The notes: generated by a model from the letters alone, not told the origin. 64,000 nt of DNA from Nymphalis io (GCF_905147045.1 NC_065918.1:15438001-15502000); one strand, 5' to 3'. Shown: positions 1-12,547, counted from the first letter of the stretch. A program made the numbers and translations.

Positions 1-12
1 CCGTTAACTTAC

Positions 13-682
13 CTAAACTTGAGATAAGATTTCCCCATAATTCAGCTGTTTGCCAAGCCAGGAAGAAGAAGCCGAAGAATCTTACGATTATGCCATCAAC
101 GGCTTGATCCGTTAGTTTTGCGTATACACTTCCAGCTTGAGTTAGATATGTAGCCTTCGAGGTCCACATAGGAGCTGCTCCCAGGCCAACAATCACTCCA
201 GCCGGAACAAGCGTGTAAAACGCAGGGTAGAATTGGGCGCCAATGTACGGCGCATAACAGAGCATAGAGAGACACAAGGTCCATTTCACAGTTAGCCTCT
301 TAATTAGGAACGTGGGTACAAATATACAAGAGACAACAAGAGCCGCGTAAATGGAACTCAGAGAGACCGTTCCCAGTCCGTCAGCGGCGTTGATCGAAGA
401 CTGAAGATTCGCAGTTCCCTGAAAAGCGGTAAACTGCACCATGAACGCAGCGCTAACGGCTGCTACGTTCTTCAATATCCTCCACTTCTCATTTCTCGAA
501 AGTTTGACCTTGCCCGAGGCGTAGGAGTCGTCTTCGGTAGGCAGGGGTGGTGGTTTAACGATATCGTCGTTAGAATCTCTATCGTGCTGGTAGCCATCGT
601 TCTTGAAGCCAGTTTTGATTGTATATACCGAATCCTTGTCCGGGCGGTTGTCTTCACAGCCGCCACCGTGCGTCGCGGTCAT
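13..682 (-). CDS. UNC93-like membrane protein, N-terminal exon (partial)
   Basis: A clean open frame of 223 codons on the minus strand, coding-like throughout. It reads into a perfect donor, TTTAG|GTAAGT, at position 12, so the gene continues left of the window. The exon extends to 701, where TTGCTTGCAG is the acceptor. The product starts MTATHGGG. It has an acidic cytosolic N-terminus with a proline run (KPPPLP, about residues 43-48). A typical UNC93 first segment follows, with ILKNVAAVSAAFMVQFTAFQ at 69-88 and GTANLQSS just after it. Hydrophobic helices lie near 72-90, 106-127, 134-152, 155-171 and 197-212. The signature AAPMWTSKATYLTQ is at 169-182 and LAWQTAELWGN at 208-218. UNC93 proteins are MFS-like proteins with about 11-12 membrane segments, implicated as ion-channel regulators or in receptor trafficking; which role applies here is not visible. 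The frame stays open from the ATG to the acceptor (19 nt), so a coding upstream exon is possible. ATG at 682 is my preferred start. Confidence 0.93.
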
Positions 683-701
683 AACGTGTTCTCCGTTTGC
701 C
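683..701 (-). other. Exon part upstream of the UNC93 start (5'UTR or coding), splice acceptor at 702
   Basis: Nineteen exon bases lie between the acceptor CAG at 702-704 and the ATG. They contain no in-frame stop, so they may be 5'UTR or the end of a coding exon. The preceding exon is not identified. A minus-strand donor-like site ACAG|GTAAGT near 12129 is one of many possible partners and is not assigned. Confidence 0.6.
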
Positions 702-3700
702 CTGCAAGCAAAACAAACTTTTAGAAATTTTGTCAATACAACTGGAACTATTTCTGATACAATTCATAACAACGTAACTACGTACTAATAACAAATTATA
801 TCTTGTATGGCAATGATAATTTCAATTCGATCATATAAGGTTTCCGTCAATGTTTTTCGAGACGTGGAGGAAAAAAAAAACAATCGATGAGAGGCCATGT
901 TTTGCGAATCACATTCACGGGCTACCTAGTACAATAATGGAGCGTGTTGTGATCGACAAGGAGGTAGTTTCTGTAACAATTCCGATTTGATTCGCATTCA
1001 ACGCCACAATGGACAACATCGGCTGAGTACATATTGTGCTATTGTGTTGTTCCACTTGCTCTTTCCTCGTGACATAACCATCGCGCGACCACATGAAATG
1101 TATAAACTTAATGAACATCAGGTTCTTTAATATTTAATTGCTTGATTTGATTTCTTAACGAATGTTTACTGTAAAAATACATTTAACATTAACTGAGTAG
1201 AGTTTTTCTTGTAAGAATGTTCGTAATCTTAACTTTTATTTTAAAATAAATATTATTTAATAACTCATTTTTATTAGACGATTTATTTTTTAATTAACAG
1301 GGATATTTTCGTATGTTGTAATCAATAATTACAAAGACAGAACATATATTGCACAGTTTTTATAACGTTTTAATTACTTTGATTAATTAATAGTTATTAC
1401 CATTAAAATAAAACAAATAAATTTATGTAATATTCTAGTTGGACTTTCAGCACACTGAGGCATTCACATGCGGTAGTGAAATGCTATCTCGTTCTCTCTT
1501 ACACAATTAGTATAATATTGTCTATCTTCGTTACTAGCTACAGTAATATAGTGTTTTATTTTTTCTATAAGAATGATATTTATAATCTGACATTACACGG
1601 CCTACATAATAAGTATTTAATGGCCCGCAGGCTAGTAAAATAAAAATGGTTTAAATAAACTTGCAATTGTATGCATAGAAGACATTTTGTAATATTTGTA
1701 TTATTTTCAGAATGAATGCTAACAATAGCATTGTGGTTGTGTCCAACAATTAGCCGTTCGGTGATGAAACCTTGTATCTATAATATTCCGGACGGGTACG
1801 ACAAAAACAAATACGATCGTCGAATGTTCTATTGTGTAACTTTATGAGTATGTTGTGAACGATAAATCGGTAATGTTTTCATTTGCCATCGTCGATTACC
1901 TGTTTACGAGTCTAATTATAAACCAACACAGTTGACAAAGGTGGATTATGTTACTAAGTACCTAATATAATTTAGAAGGGTAACATTTGATTGTCGAATT
2001 AAGACGAGGCAACTAATCGAATTTTTGTGACAAATTAAATATTTTAATTTTTCAATTAAATCATTATTTCGAATTACATTAATATTACATGTTTATATTC
2101 ATATTTCGTCAATTTAAGTGAGGACGCTTTTTAGGCTAACCCGTCATTTTTAATTATACACTTTTGTCGTAAAATTTATAACTATTTAACGAATTAACTA
2201 TCATTTTAATTTGAGCTTGATTTTATCAACCATAATTGATAACTATGTATAACACTAATTTGTTAATGTAGGTATTGTAATAAAGAAACAAAGACGATTG
2301 ATAGTCACTTGAGCACGCATCCTGCCCTCAATAAGCGGGCGTCAGATTATATTGAAATTTATACTTTATCAATGAAATACGCTTATAAAGCACGTCTCAG
2401 GTGATTTTCAGTTGACCTCATAGTTTTCATCATCGGATCAATCAGACTATATGCGCTCTTAATCTTGAATACAGAAAGGTTAATATCATATGACACTAAT
2501 AAAAGCAATTATTGCAAGGTAGGTATTTACAATACGTGGTAGCCAGGCGCCTATGATAAGGATAATTCGTATTATTATTTTTGTTTTGATTACTCATAAA
2601 AATATTTAATGCTATCAATTACAAAATGAGGAATTTGATTACAGACTTAGTATGCATCTTTTTATTTATATTTCGTCAATTGAAATCACGATCACGACAT
2701 GAAAATCTTTGGGGGAGGCTGGAAGTTCGTCCAGCAGCAGTGTGTGTGTGTATGTGAATTTATTGAAATATTTCAAAACTAACACAGCTAACGTGCTACT
2801 GCTATAAACAGTAGAGGACACATATGTGGTAGAATTTTACTTGAATCATGCTAGTTTATAATCGAGCACGAGAAAACTTGAAAATTGATCGACTATATCG
2901 GCTATTAGATTTAAATTATTGATTTTATAATTAATTCTATAATGCTGCATCGGGACGAGCTAGACAAATATTCATCTCTCATTCGAAATTATATTTCTTA
3001 TCATCTAAGAAAATATACAGTTATTGAACAGTTATTGATGTGATTTCTTGTTTACGCTTCGAAAATTCAAAATATAAAATTGAAGGAAATTTAAAACTAA
3101 TAAGAAAAACAAGATATTTTTTAAAGCGATCGATCACTAAAGTCGTTTTCGTATCAATAACATAAACAACGTTTAATAAAGCATCATTCTTAAGCATCGA
3201 AATACGATACGATTAGAACACAGCGTTGACATCAAAAATACCAATAGTCAACCAGCGTATCTAAATTAAATAAATCCATTCCCACAGTATCACATACAAC
3301 ATTGCCCACATCATTTCCTGTCATCCCCGCCTACTTAATAAGGCTTTGGAGGTCAGGTGAATTAGCAGAACGAAATGGCTGACGTAAAAACATTTTGTAC
3401 AAAATTAGCCTGTATTGTTAAGCATTTATGTCAAATTGGTCGTGTCGTAAATAAACCTCTACTGACTGATACATGCGTTTCATTTTATCTCATGGGCTAC
3501 GCGCGCGTTACGTGTTAGGCTCTTTAATCCTTCGAGAATTAAAAAAAAAGGATTACATAAAGGAATTACAAAAAAAAGGTTATTCGAATTTGAGTTATGA
3601 TAAATTGTTCAGTATAATATTAAAAAATACTGGATAATATTGTGATATTTAAAAATAGCGACATTTAAGCGACAACAATATAAAGAGTATAAAGAAAATG

Positions 3701-3734
3701 GTGTTAGTTTTTATGTAATACTATTTTCCGCCTG
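702..3734. other. AT-rich intron or upstream DNA of the UNC93-like gene
   Basis: I see no convincing exon here. The sequence is AT-rich with scattered homopolymer runs. A slightly GC-richer patch at 2290-2470 could be regulatory, but carries no coding signal. The only recognisable element is the LINE-tail relic at 2703-2760. Confidence 0.6.
2703..2760 (+). repeat. Possible RTE-type LINE 3' tail relic with (GT)n
   Basis: The run GGGGGAGG..TTCGTCCAGCAGCAGTG followed by a GT repeat resembles the end of the last ORF of lepidopteran RTE-type LINEs (motif GEA-Y/F-VQQW). A much better example of the same motif is at 16720-16867. Only about 50 bp remain and the frame is broken, so the match is weak. 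Confidence 0.35.
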
Positions 3735-3895
3735 CAGCTATTAGCTGGAAAGTGTGGGAGGGTTATGTATCTGGAACTCTATGTCTTTTTCTGTACCCCT
3801 TTCTAGTCATAATTTATACAAAATTTCACGATAATCGGTTGAGTATTTAAGACACAAGTAAACAAACTCACTTTCGCATTTATCATATATTAGTT
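3735..3895 (-). repeat. Helitron-like non-autonomous repeat, 5' fragment
   Basis: Read on the minus strand this starts with TAATATATGATAAATGCG and then AAAGTGAGTTTGTTTAC. It continues through TCAACCGATTATCGTGAAAT, the 5' part of a very common lepidopteran repeat family that I associate with non-autonomous Helitrons. The 3' hairpin end is missing. Related pieces lie at 14352, 17758 and 43355. Confidence 0.45.
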
Positions 3896-5035
3896 AGAAT
3901 TGTATCCCGTATCTAATTTGGTACAATTTTATTTGTTAAGGATTTTAAAAATATTAATGAAAATAATTTAATAAAATTATTAAAAAACTTTTAAGACATT
4001 GACGTCACAGTTTCTATTAAACTTGTATACAGATACATAATACTAGAAGGCTTACCCTTGTAGTTGCTTAATCAATTAGTGCTTAAGTCTAATTAGCGTA
4101 ATGTCTAATCGTTGTTCAAGATCGGTATGCAATTAATCGCTTACTTTAAAATCAATTATTTTATCTCCGTTTCAATTTCAGAATTTTATCGAACACTATT
4201 AAAAAATTGCGATTTAATTATCTCGAATCATTTAGTATAGAATGAGGCAAATTGCATAAGTGGAAAAAAAACGGATCGCAAACGAGCACCGCTCGCTTAA
4301 ATCCAGGCGAATACTATAGAGTTTTGTGTGTGTGCTTGTGTTGTGATGGAAGTCTAAAAAACGTGTAAGTATATGATGGAAATACCGTGGTGAAGAACTG
4401 CTCCTTAAGATGAGATCATCTATCATACTAGTCTATACTAATAATATAAATGGGAAATTAACTACGTATGTAATACAATGGGGTCACAAGCAGATTCTAT
4501 TAGTCTATTTGTTACATTACGGCTAAATTACAAGTTATACAATACTACGTATTAATTACGGGGTTCACCGGAAAAAATAATACCGGATGGAGTCGCGAAG
4601 AACAATTATTTAACCAATACGTGATTTATGCTAAATATTATACATTTACACAGACACCTTTCAAGCCCGACAAACTAAGACGACAAAAAAGAATTGCTGT
4701 TTGATGGAAATATGTTATGTTTTTTTAAGAAATGCAGACGTCAACGGTAATTTTTCTATATTTCTGTATAATATAAAGTAACACTACGTAAGTCGCGTTG
4801 TCGAAGAAAGCTAGTTGATAAACGTTTTAATAATATTTGCGATAAACGACTTGACAGATAAAAATATTTCAACGGAAATTATTATCGTGTTATTTTTTTT
4901 TCTGAGAACATATATCAACAGGTACATAAATTCGTTGTATGTGAAATAGGTGCGATGCTCGTATATCGACTAATCAACCTCTTATATCAGGCTCTTTTAC
5001 AGCAACTGAGACTATCTACTGCTATATAATATATA
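3896..5035. other. AT-rich non-coding DNA
   Basis: No gene signal seen. At about 4428-4460 the words CTATACTAATAATATAAATG look like another short 5' end of the Helitron-like family. The remainder is unremarkable. Confidence 0.55.
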
Positions 5036-5322
5036 TGACGAGCCGGTTGGCGTGGTTGGTAGAACACTTGCCTTTCACGCCGAAGGTTGTGGGTTCGAAT
5101 CCCACCCAGGACAGACATTTGTGTGCATGAACATGTCTGTTTGTCCTGAGTCTGGGTGTAATTATCTATATAAGTATGTATTTACAAAAAGAAAAGTAGT
5201 ATATGTAGTATATCAGTTGTCTGGTTTCCATAGCACAAGCTTTGTACAAGCTTAATTTGGGATCAGATGGCCGTGTGTGAAAAATGTCCCAGGATATTAT
5301 TATTATTATTATTATTATTATA
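5036..5322 (+). repeat. tRNA-derived SINE, family 1 (full-length copy)
   Basis: The element has a Pol III head: A-box-like TGGCGTGGTTGGTAG (about 5048) and B-box GGGTTCGAATCCC (about 5091). A body follows with ACAGACATTTGTGTGC, GTCTGTTTGTCCTGAGTCTG and GGTTTCCATAGCACAAGC. It ends in GGCCGTGTGTGAAAAATGTCCCAGGATATT plus an ATT microsatellite tail (5296-5322). Further copies are at 13391 (-), 16561 (-), 17958 (+), 21119 (+) and 33062 (-). The shared 3' end with a variable simple-repeat tail is what LINE-mobilised SINEs show. The open reading frame crossing it is incidental. It may belong to the Metulj-type butterfly SINEs, but I could not check this. Confidence 0.85.
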
Positions 5323-5479
5323 TAATAGGTACTTCACTAGAAATAGTATGGTAAAAAGTTTAATTAAATATTGTGTTACAGTGTGATAAGTTATTTAAAA
5401 TAGTAAAACGAAATGCGATGTTCTCAAAATGTAAAAAAATAAAAAGAATTCTTAAGGATTTTTTTAATGTTAAAAAAAG

Positions 5480-5746
5480 GGGTACGAGCAAATGGGCCAC
5501 CTAATGGTAAGTGGTCACCACCGCCAATAGACATTGGCGACGTAGGAAATAATAACCATTCCTTACATCGGCAATGCGCCATCAACCTTGGTAACTAAGA
5601 TGTTATATCCCTTGCGTTTTTAGTTACATTGGCTCACTCACCCTTCAAACCGGAACATAACTACTAAGTCTTGCTGCTTAGCGGCAGAATATCTAATAAG
5701 TGGGTGGTACCCACCCAGACGGGTCTGCGAAAACCCCTACCACCGG
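5480..5746 (+). repeat. Unclassified lepidopteran interspersed repeat (repeat R3)
   Basis: The conserved order is: GGGCCACCTAATGGTAAGTG, CACCGCCAATAGACATTGGC, TTACATCGGCAATGCGCC, GGCTCACTCACCCTTCAAAC, GAATATCTAATAAGTGGGTG, and finally CCCTACCACCGG. Near-complete copies are at 34682 (-) and 43508 (+), with partial copies at 14858 (-), 15386 (+) and 29372 (+). There is no Pol III box, terminal inverted repeat or long ORF, so the class is unknown (LINE 3' end or other non-autonomous element). Confidence 0.8.
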
Positions 5747-6589
5747 ATTTGTGGTGTTTATATTAAAAGTGAACCATATAAAAGCTTATTTTTAGTTTTG
5801 CATTTTTTGTCAATTATAAAATTTTGTATTATTTAATAATTTCAATTGAATTGATATTAAGACAGATTATCTTCGTTATGATTTTATCCGTATATTATTT
5901 TAATGAAGTCTAAACAAATTGAGAATAAAGTTTAATAATAAAACATTTTTAATAACAAAAAGTCCAATATACAATATATCGCGCTTATTATTTAGTATTT
6001 ATGCAAGGAATAGGCTACAAAGACACGAGACAATTCACGAGCGTGTGCTAGTGATGAAACAAACTCGTTCCACGGTAAGGACACCCACTGTTGTGATATG
6101 CGCTGGCGCATCTTGACCGATATTCATGTTGCCATAACTTAATCGGAATTTATTGTTGCCGACGTTCACTATTTTCTGATAAGATCTTTACGCGACAAAA
6201 GGTTTTTATTATATAATATTGACTTGATCCAACAGTCGATGCAAGGAGTCTTTATATATATAAAGAATCGTAATAATAATAATAATATAACATTTTGTTA
6301 TTTTTATTTAATATTACAAATATTATATGAGAAATACGAAGCAAAAAAAAAACAATTTTACTATCAAAATAACTAAGTACTAAAACTTGGTTGAAGGCAT
6401 TAATTAAATGCTAGAAATATAGATTATTGTACATACTTTAAGCTCTAAAGAAAGTTACGTTACGTTAAGTAACGAAGGTTGGCGTCATGCAGGCGGATGC
6501 CGCAAGTTTGCCAATCCCTTCCAAATGGAGTATACACTGCCACCGATAAATGAATGGCATAAGAATGTAACGTTATTTTGACATATAGG
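5747..6589. other. AT-rich non-coding DNA
   Basis: Mostly AT-rich. A short GC-richer patch (about 5990-6073) is open in one plus frame and ends at CCACG|GTAAGG, a donor-like site after a weak acceptor. I do not think the evidence is enough to call an exon. Confidence 0.5.
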
Positions 6590-6725
6590 ATGTTAATGAT
6601 AGGCAAGTATACGACAAAATGCCCATCTGATGGTTAGTGGTTGTCACCTTCCAAACATTGAAAAAATATTACCTATCCCTTACACACCGTATTTCTGTGA
6701 CAGCCTTCATGTCTCCCGACAAACA
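6590..6725 (+). repeat. Degenerate copy of repeat R3
   Basis: Words matching the R3 start and middle are still visible in order (GCCCATCTGATGGTTAGTGG, then CAAACATTG, then CCTATCCCTTACA), but divergence is high and the 3' half is lost. Confidence 0.5.
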
Positions 6726-6773
6726 AAGACCACAAAGTAAACAATTATTGTTTGGTGGAAATATCTATATTAT

Positions 6774-7084
6774 AGCCGAGTTGGCCCTGTGGTAAGAACG
6801 CGTGAATCTTAACCGATGATCGTGGGTTCAAACCCGGGCAAGCACCACTGAATTTTTATGTGCTTAATTTGTGTTTATAATTCATCTCGTGCTTGACGGT
6901 GAAGGAAAACATCGTGAGGAAACCTGCATGTGTCTAATTTCATTGAAATCCTGCCACATGTGTATTCTACCAACCCGCATTGGAGCAGCGTGGTGGAATA
7001 AGCTCCAAACCTTCTCCTCAAAAGGGAGAGGAGGCCTTAGCCCAGCAGTGGGACATTAACAGGCTATTACGGTACGGTACGGTA
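6774..7084 (+). repeat. tRNA-derived SINE, family 2 (full-length copy)
   Basis: The head AGCCGAGTTGGCCCTGTGGT serves as A box and GGGTTCAAACCC (about 6827) as B box. The body contains AGCACCACTGAATTTTTATG, CTCGTGCTTGACGGTGAAGG and AACCCGCATTGGAGCAGCGT. The 3' end has CTTCTCCTCAAAAGGGAGAG, then CAGCAGTGGGACATTAACAG, then a GGTAC microsatellite. This family is the commonest in the window: good copies at 16158, 38624 and 62576 (all -), and many relics. It is a SINE rather than a tRNA gene because the body and tail are conserved between copies. Confidence 0.85.
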
Positions 7085-9649
7085 TCTATATTAAATGTAA
7101 AATTTATTTTTATCAACACAACACGATACACCGATCGTTTTCAATGACATAATTGCAAAATTATCTTTGAATCTCGTACCAGGTACATTTGTTGGAAACT
7201 AGTAATTTCAAAGATTATAGCGTATTTCATAAGTATATATCAAACGCCCATTTGTTAAGTCCGCTATCATGCCCACAACGAATCCATGCACTTCACATTG
7301 ACATGTCAAATTTAGGTCTCAATTAAAATCAAATAATATAAATTTTCTTTGATTGGAATGAAGGAATGAAAACCCATTGAGTATTACCTATTTATGAATA
7401 ACCAAGGACAGCAGACAATAGAGAGCTGAAATTAAGTTCTAAAGTAAATAAAATTTGTTTTTAGTCTCTAATGATTTATGGAATTGTCCTGCAAAATTAA
7501 CTAATATACACATACTCACACGAAATGATTAACTTAACACATATGGATAATCTCCATTTATATTGAGCATTCTTAGGAAAGCTCATGATATTTGCAAACA
7601 ATTTACGTAATCATGAATCGTACGTATTTATTCCATGTCTCGTACCTCCCAAAACACGCCGAACAATCCTTGATATATAACAAAATGGAAACGCTATCCC
7701 ACTTTTAAAAGGTGATACGTGGTCTGTCGTGGGTTATGGAACTATTTGAATATCGAATGTTATACTTATACAGTGCCGATAGTTACACCTAAATCTTCTT
7801 ATATATTAGTTGCGTTGGCAGTCTAACTCATTATAGCAGGGCTATATAATATGCCCCAACAGACCACTTTGTTTTTTGTTAACCAATTGTTATAATTTCT
7901 GTACCATAATATATCATATTAGTGTTCGATTAAGACTCTAAAATTATTGGAAGTATTTTATGCTGCAATAAACTGGTTATGCTATTGAAAGAGGATAATG
8001 CTTAAACATTTTTTTTATATACTTGGAATGTGTGTTAAAAATATTTTCAATTCATTTTCCTCCTTCCATAAAAAAGGAATAAAAATCTGTACCTGTTACA
8101 GAGCTTGTATTACAAATGTAATTCTATGCATGTAATAATACGCTCAGATGAAATAATTATATTTTTATTTTATCCAAGCGATAAAAAGTAATTTATCCTA
8201 GTTTAAAATTAAGGTTCAGGCAAGTAAGGTTTTTGAGTTTTCCTATCAATATATTCAGAAACATGGAGTTAGGAACATGAGATTGTAATGATCTCTTTCC
8301 AGTCGTATTGATTTTTGTACCGTGTTACTATGAGATTGTAGGAACAAAAAGTATCCGTGTATTGCCGCACACACATATGTAACATAAAATCTGTGCAACT
8401 GAACTAAATTTCAGCCAGGATCAGGAGAGACCTCATATTACAACACTATGCATTTTTGTGTACCAGTTTGAAGAGTAACTAAGACAGATCAATAACAGGT
8501 ACATTATAGACGAACCACTTGCATTCACGTGTTGTAGAGCTATTTTTAGGAATCGAGTAATTTATCTTAGCCCCAGAACCAGTTTCCGTGAACCAGTTAC
8601 AAAAGGAAGGGATATGAATGGAATTATCGGCAACTAACAAAAAAAAATGTTCGTTCGTACGGCCGAGCTACTTACTGTCATCATTATACAGTAAACCTCT
8701 TAAGGAATGCAATTCCGGGTTCAAATCCCGCGTTGAGTAAGGTCGCACTCGTTTCGCGAGTTTCTGACGATTCTTTTGTGCAACAACACAAACTGATTCT
8801 TGACAGGTAATCGTGACATTTGTGTTAAGTGAATGGGTGATTTTCTGCGACTTTTTTTACGAGAACGTTGATAAGAAAGAATAAAATTAATAATAATTCA
8901 TTTTGCAAAAGTTTTTTCTGTCTCTTTGAAGCTCTTAATTCTTCAGAAAGTAATGATTAATTTGATTATTTTTATATAAAATAGTCAATAGCGTTGTATT
9001 ACATATATTATATTAATTCCCTTATAAATATATCTGATACAATGTTAAATAGTAATAGCCACGAATGGCAAATTCAGTCTTTCGCAGATAAAGTGGATCA
9101 ATATATATGAAATATTGTTGATAAAATGAACAAAAAGTATTTTTTGAAAAATAAATATGCTTTAATTTGTAACAAGACATATTATTGTAACTACCACATG
9201 TACCATGCTAATTGTTAACGCCATCTGTCATTTGGTTAATATAATACATAAATCCTAATCGGGACTCGAGAAACTCGAAGCTGACCAGAAATCAAACAGA
9301 CATTGAATGTAAATTAATTTAAATGTTGATTTTCATTACGAGAACATAAAAAAATGTAGGCAGCATTGTTTTTTGTTCTACAAAACTCTTATATTTTTTA
9401 AATGTAAACTCGAGATAACACGTTGACAGTTGAAATATAGTATTTATCCAATCGATTTATTTTAGTTCAATTAGATTCAAATTCCGTTCAGATGATTCGA
9501 TTCGGGAAAGCACAACTAAATTGTTCATCTATACTATTATAAAAAAATTTTGCTTTATGTGAGTTATTTATATGCAATGTGAATAATAATATTCAGCGAT
9601 GGTTATCCTCACAGCAGATCACGATTACATAAGTACTGACAAACTAAAA
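7085..9649. other. AT-rich non-coding DNA
   Basis: No exon-like patch found. Around 8717 the string GGGTTCAAATCCC is a perfect B-box look-alike without a credible A box or acceptor stem, probably an old SINE head. Confidence 0.5.
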
Positions 9650-9843
9650 TATTATCGAGGCCTGTTAATTACGCAGAAGTCATTATAGTTCGCAAGTGTG
9701 TCTACGAACACAAGTGTAATCTCATAGTTGGATGGGCAGCAATCCGATAACACCGGAGAGAGTGCAAGCACCAACAGCTTTGAGTATTTGCTGAGGCATG
9801 GGAGTCTAACATCGACAACTTTCTACTACTGAGAACTTGACTA
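9650..9843 (-). repeat. SINE family 3, degenerate fragment
   Basis: Read on the minus strand it matches the body of the intact element at 18518. Shared words on the plus strand include GCAATCCGATAACACCGGAG, GAGGCATGGGAGT and CTACTGAGAACTT. The tRNA-like head is missing. Confidence 0.6.
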
Positions 9844-12240
9844 TCAACAATGAATAACTTTAAATCCTAGGAACCGTGGACCTCTGGATCGGCATTTATA
9901 TAAACTAGCCATAGAGATATTAAACGTATCATGATTGTTCTTCGATCGATCTTTAGTTAAAATCTAAGTGTTCATTGGTCATCATGGATAGGTAGGTCCG
10001 CATTAATGCCTAAAATAACAATAAATGATTTAATAATCAATGTTATTTTTTTTAACGAAAATATAAAACAAAAACATAAAACAAATCTGGTGTTTCAATA
10101 CTGAGTATAATCCGATTAGATCAAAGAGGCGGTCATAGCGTCTAAATATTAAGAGGCTAAAAGACTACGCATCATAAGCGTTGGAATACTAACCGTTTAA
10201 GTTTAACGCTCGCATCATCACGCTATATTATCTTTAATTCTTGTGACAATTAATCAGGCGGTTGCATCTGGTTGAAAGTGGACGGCACCACATCAATCTG
10301 ACGATGTACGGTTGGTCTGGATGGAATCGGTTATATGTCGTTGCTCCCTTGTGTTTATTTTAAGACTCATTAAGAACTTGCCTGCGAACTGTCATTATGA
10401 AAGGTTGAGAATTTTCCTTGACCCAAGATCTCGTTCGGATGTTTGGAATTTGTGTATTGGTGAAATTGATTGATTGGCCCACGGCAGACTAGTTTGTTTA
10501 GATATAATTTTGGGTATTTAGTTGTAAAAAATTTGTAAACAAAAACGGCTTACTTATATTTTAAAAAAATATTAAAGTAGCAATGATGTTTTAGAACACT
10601 ATTAATTACTTGATCGTTTTAAATTTAGCTTTAATCTAATATATTTTTTATATGGCTTTTCGGTGGGTGAACATAGATTGATTCGTCAATGTAACGTAGA
10701 AACTAACTTACATTTCTAATGAAAAGCATTTCAATATAAATTGCATTTTCATACTCGTCATTAAATTTTAAAATATCTTATACGTTTTATGATCTTGATA
10801 TTTGATTGCGTACAAAAATAATATCCTATGCTATCCTAATTCATCCTTTCCTCATATTAAATTTGAACTAATTTCTCTTAACTTTAAAATTTAAATAAAT
10901 TTTATTTTATTTATTTTTGTGAATGACTGAATGAGAACATTAATTATATCCATAAAACGGTTTAAGACATGTCGTTTCCTTTGCAACAGTTGACTGTTAA
11001 AAATGTTAAAATGCAATCTGTTCTCAATGTTTGCGCTAACATGTGTCGATGCGTGTTTTTAATCCCGTCTACGTTCATTCTATCAATTCATTGAATGAAT
11101 GGAATGTCTCATGAACAGGAACTCATGACTCACTCTGTATAGGATTTGAAAGCGATACATTACGATCAATTAATTGATGAGCCGTTGCATGCAAGATCTA
11201 ACCAATCAATAAATGTTTAATTAAAAACTTTCCAAATATTTTGCATTTCAATATATGGTGAAAAATATCGTACATTTTTTTATTTTCTAACTTATAAACA
11301 TTGCAAAATATTTACAACAGCTGAATGTTATTATATCGATTAGAAATTAAAATTAAATTTCGAGATTTTACGCTGTCAAGGAACCATTTGAAGAGCACAG
11401 AATATATTTTTGACATTTTATTTTAATTTTTATCGAATAATGCTATCGTTAATTCAAATAATTAATCGCGTATTATAGCGGAACTTATAAAATTTATAAT
11501 TTATGAGTGGACGCAATAATTAAACATCTAAATTCTAAGCAACGCAGATTTAAAGGTTAGACGTCATACTTAAGCTGATATCGTGTTTTAAACTGACAAG
11601 ATATTATTTTGAAATTACGATTAGGTATAATTAAAGTTTTTTTATCGGCATTACTCGTTCAAAACGTTGTCTATCATAGATGTTTATGTTCTAACGGACA
11701 AAAATCTAGCACTAATTCAGATATTCGTTAAAAAATACGAGTCTAAATTACATGCTTGTGCTTAGCGCAACACGATTGATCCCAAATGTTTATTATAAAA
11801 AATATCATTGATTCATGCGCCATGATATGTTTTAAATAATGACATTTAGGACCGGTCGATTGAAAGATTGTATTAAGTATTGATGAGAGCAGTCCCCTTT
11901 ATTCATAGTATACGGTTTAATACATAGCAATAAACTATCATATATTTAATAGGTTGAATATAATGTAAACATACGTTAATTAAAATTGATGAAAATAATT
12001 AAATTTAAATATTTTAAAGGAAAGTCTCAGACGTTTTTAATAATATTTATTATTAATGCTCTATCTCCGTGGGTTTCAGCGTGATGGTATAAAGTATATC
12101 TATTTATTTCAATAGGTAGGGTAGGACTTACCTGTACTTAGTATATTAAAACAATTATTCTGTTCACCCTTATATAATATTATAGACTGTCGCGTTGATA
12201 GCTAGATTGCTTATAAAGCTTGTGAGTGATTGCTCGCAGA
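9844..12240. other. AT-rich DNA beyond the 3' end of the 12.4-kb gene
   Basis: I see no coding patch. A minus-strand donor-like site ACAG|GTAAGT at 12129 follows AT-rich sequence with TATATAAGG. It could be an untranslated exon of the UNC93 gene, but nothing confirms it. Confidence 0.45.
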
Positions 12241-12268
12241 ATATTGGATGATTTAAGAACAAACAACA

Positions 12269-12274
12269 TTTATT
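12269..12274 (-). terminator. Polyadenylation signal AATAAA
   Basis: AATAAA on the minus strand lies 94 nt downstream of the TAG at 12368. It suits cleavage at about 12240-12255 and supports the coding exon at 12368-12547 as a terminal exon. Confidence 0.65.
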
Positions 12275-12367
12275 TACACCTTACAGATCATATTTTGTTA
12301 CTAGATACACTAATCTAATGTTAGTAATCATAATCGATAATCCTAAACTTCAATCCTAAAACCTTGT

Positions 12368-12547
12368 CTAAGATAAGTTTGATTTGTCAGAACGTGCACC
12401 ACTTGAAAATGGTTCAGCCGGTTTAGGTACTGACAGTAATTTGTCAGCAAACATCCTTAGGATGACGGGGATGACGCGCATGCCTTGCGCCCCGGAATAA
12501 GCACCGAGTCCAACTCCAACAAAGGATACGTTTGTTGAAAATATTTT
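12368..12547 (-). CDS. Terminal coding exon of an unrecognised small protein
   Basis: The minus strand shows 59 codons and a TAG, GC-richer than its surroundings, with codon third positions that look coding. The acceptor TTATCTAACTAG| is at 12548, and an in-frame stop overlaps it, so the frame must come from another exon (phase 0 entry). The peptide has a hydrophobic glycine-rich stretch, FVGVGLGAYSGAQG (9-22), then RVIPVILRMFADKLL (24-38), and a polar C-terminus ending SDKSNLS. This suggests one membrane segment. The spacing TN..G..G.Q faintly recalls the first helix of the Mpv17/PMP22 family, but the GD pair of that motif is absent and the protein stops early, so I do not assign it. Phase-compatible upstream exons are at 37065 and 19119. 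A polyA signal follows. Confidence 0.7.
   Translation of the reverse strand, partial: KIFSTNVSFVGVGLGAYSGAQGMRVIPVILRMFADKLLSVPKPAEPFSSGARSDKSNLS

Noticed and set aside
5052..5255. 67-codon frame, and its counterparts at 17914 and 21091
   Set aside because: The same SINE-1 body is translated at each position; repeats, not genes.
5990..6073. Plus-strand internal exon ending CCACG|GTAAGG
   Set aside because: The acceptor is weak, and the peptide (RLQRHETIHERVL) has no cysteines to make the zinc finger it first suggested.
6774..6845. tRNA gene
   Set aside because: A and B boxes are present, but the acceptor stem does not close and the same head is joined to a conserved body in many copies, so it is a SINE. 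The same holds at 5036 and 18518.
12100..12180. 5'UTR exon of the UNC93 gene ending at the donor ACAG|GTAAGT (12129)
   Set aside because: Only the donor is supported; nothing links it to the acceptor at 702.
12368..12547. Assignment to the Mpv17/PMP22 family
   Set aside because: Only loose spacing (TN..G..G.Q) is shared. The GD motif is missing, and the protein ends about 100 residues too early.
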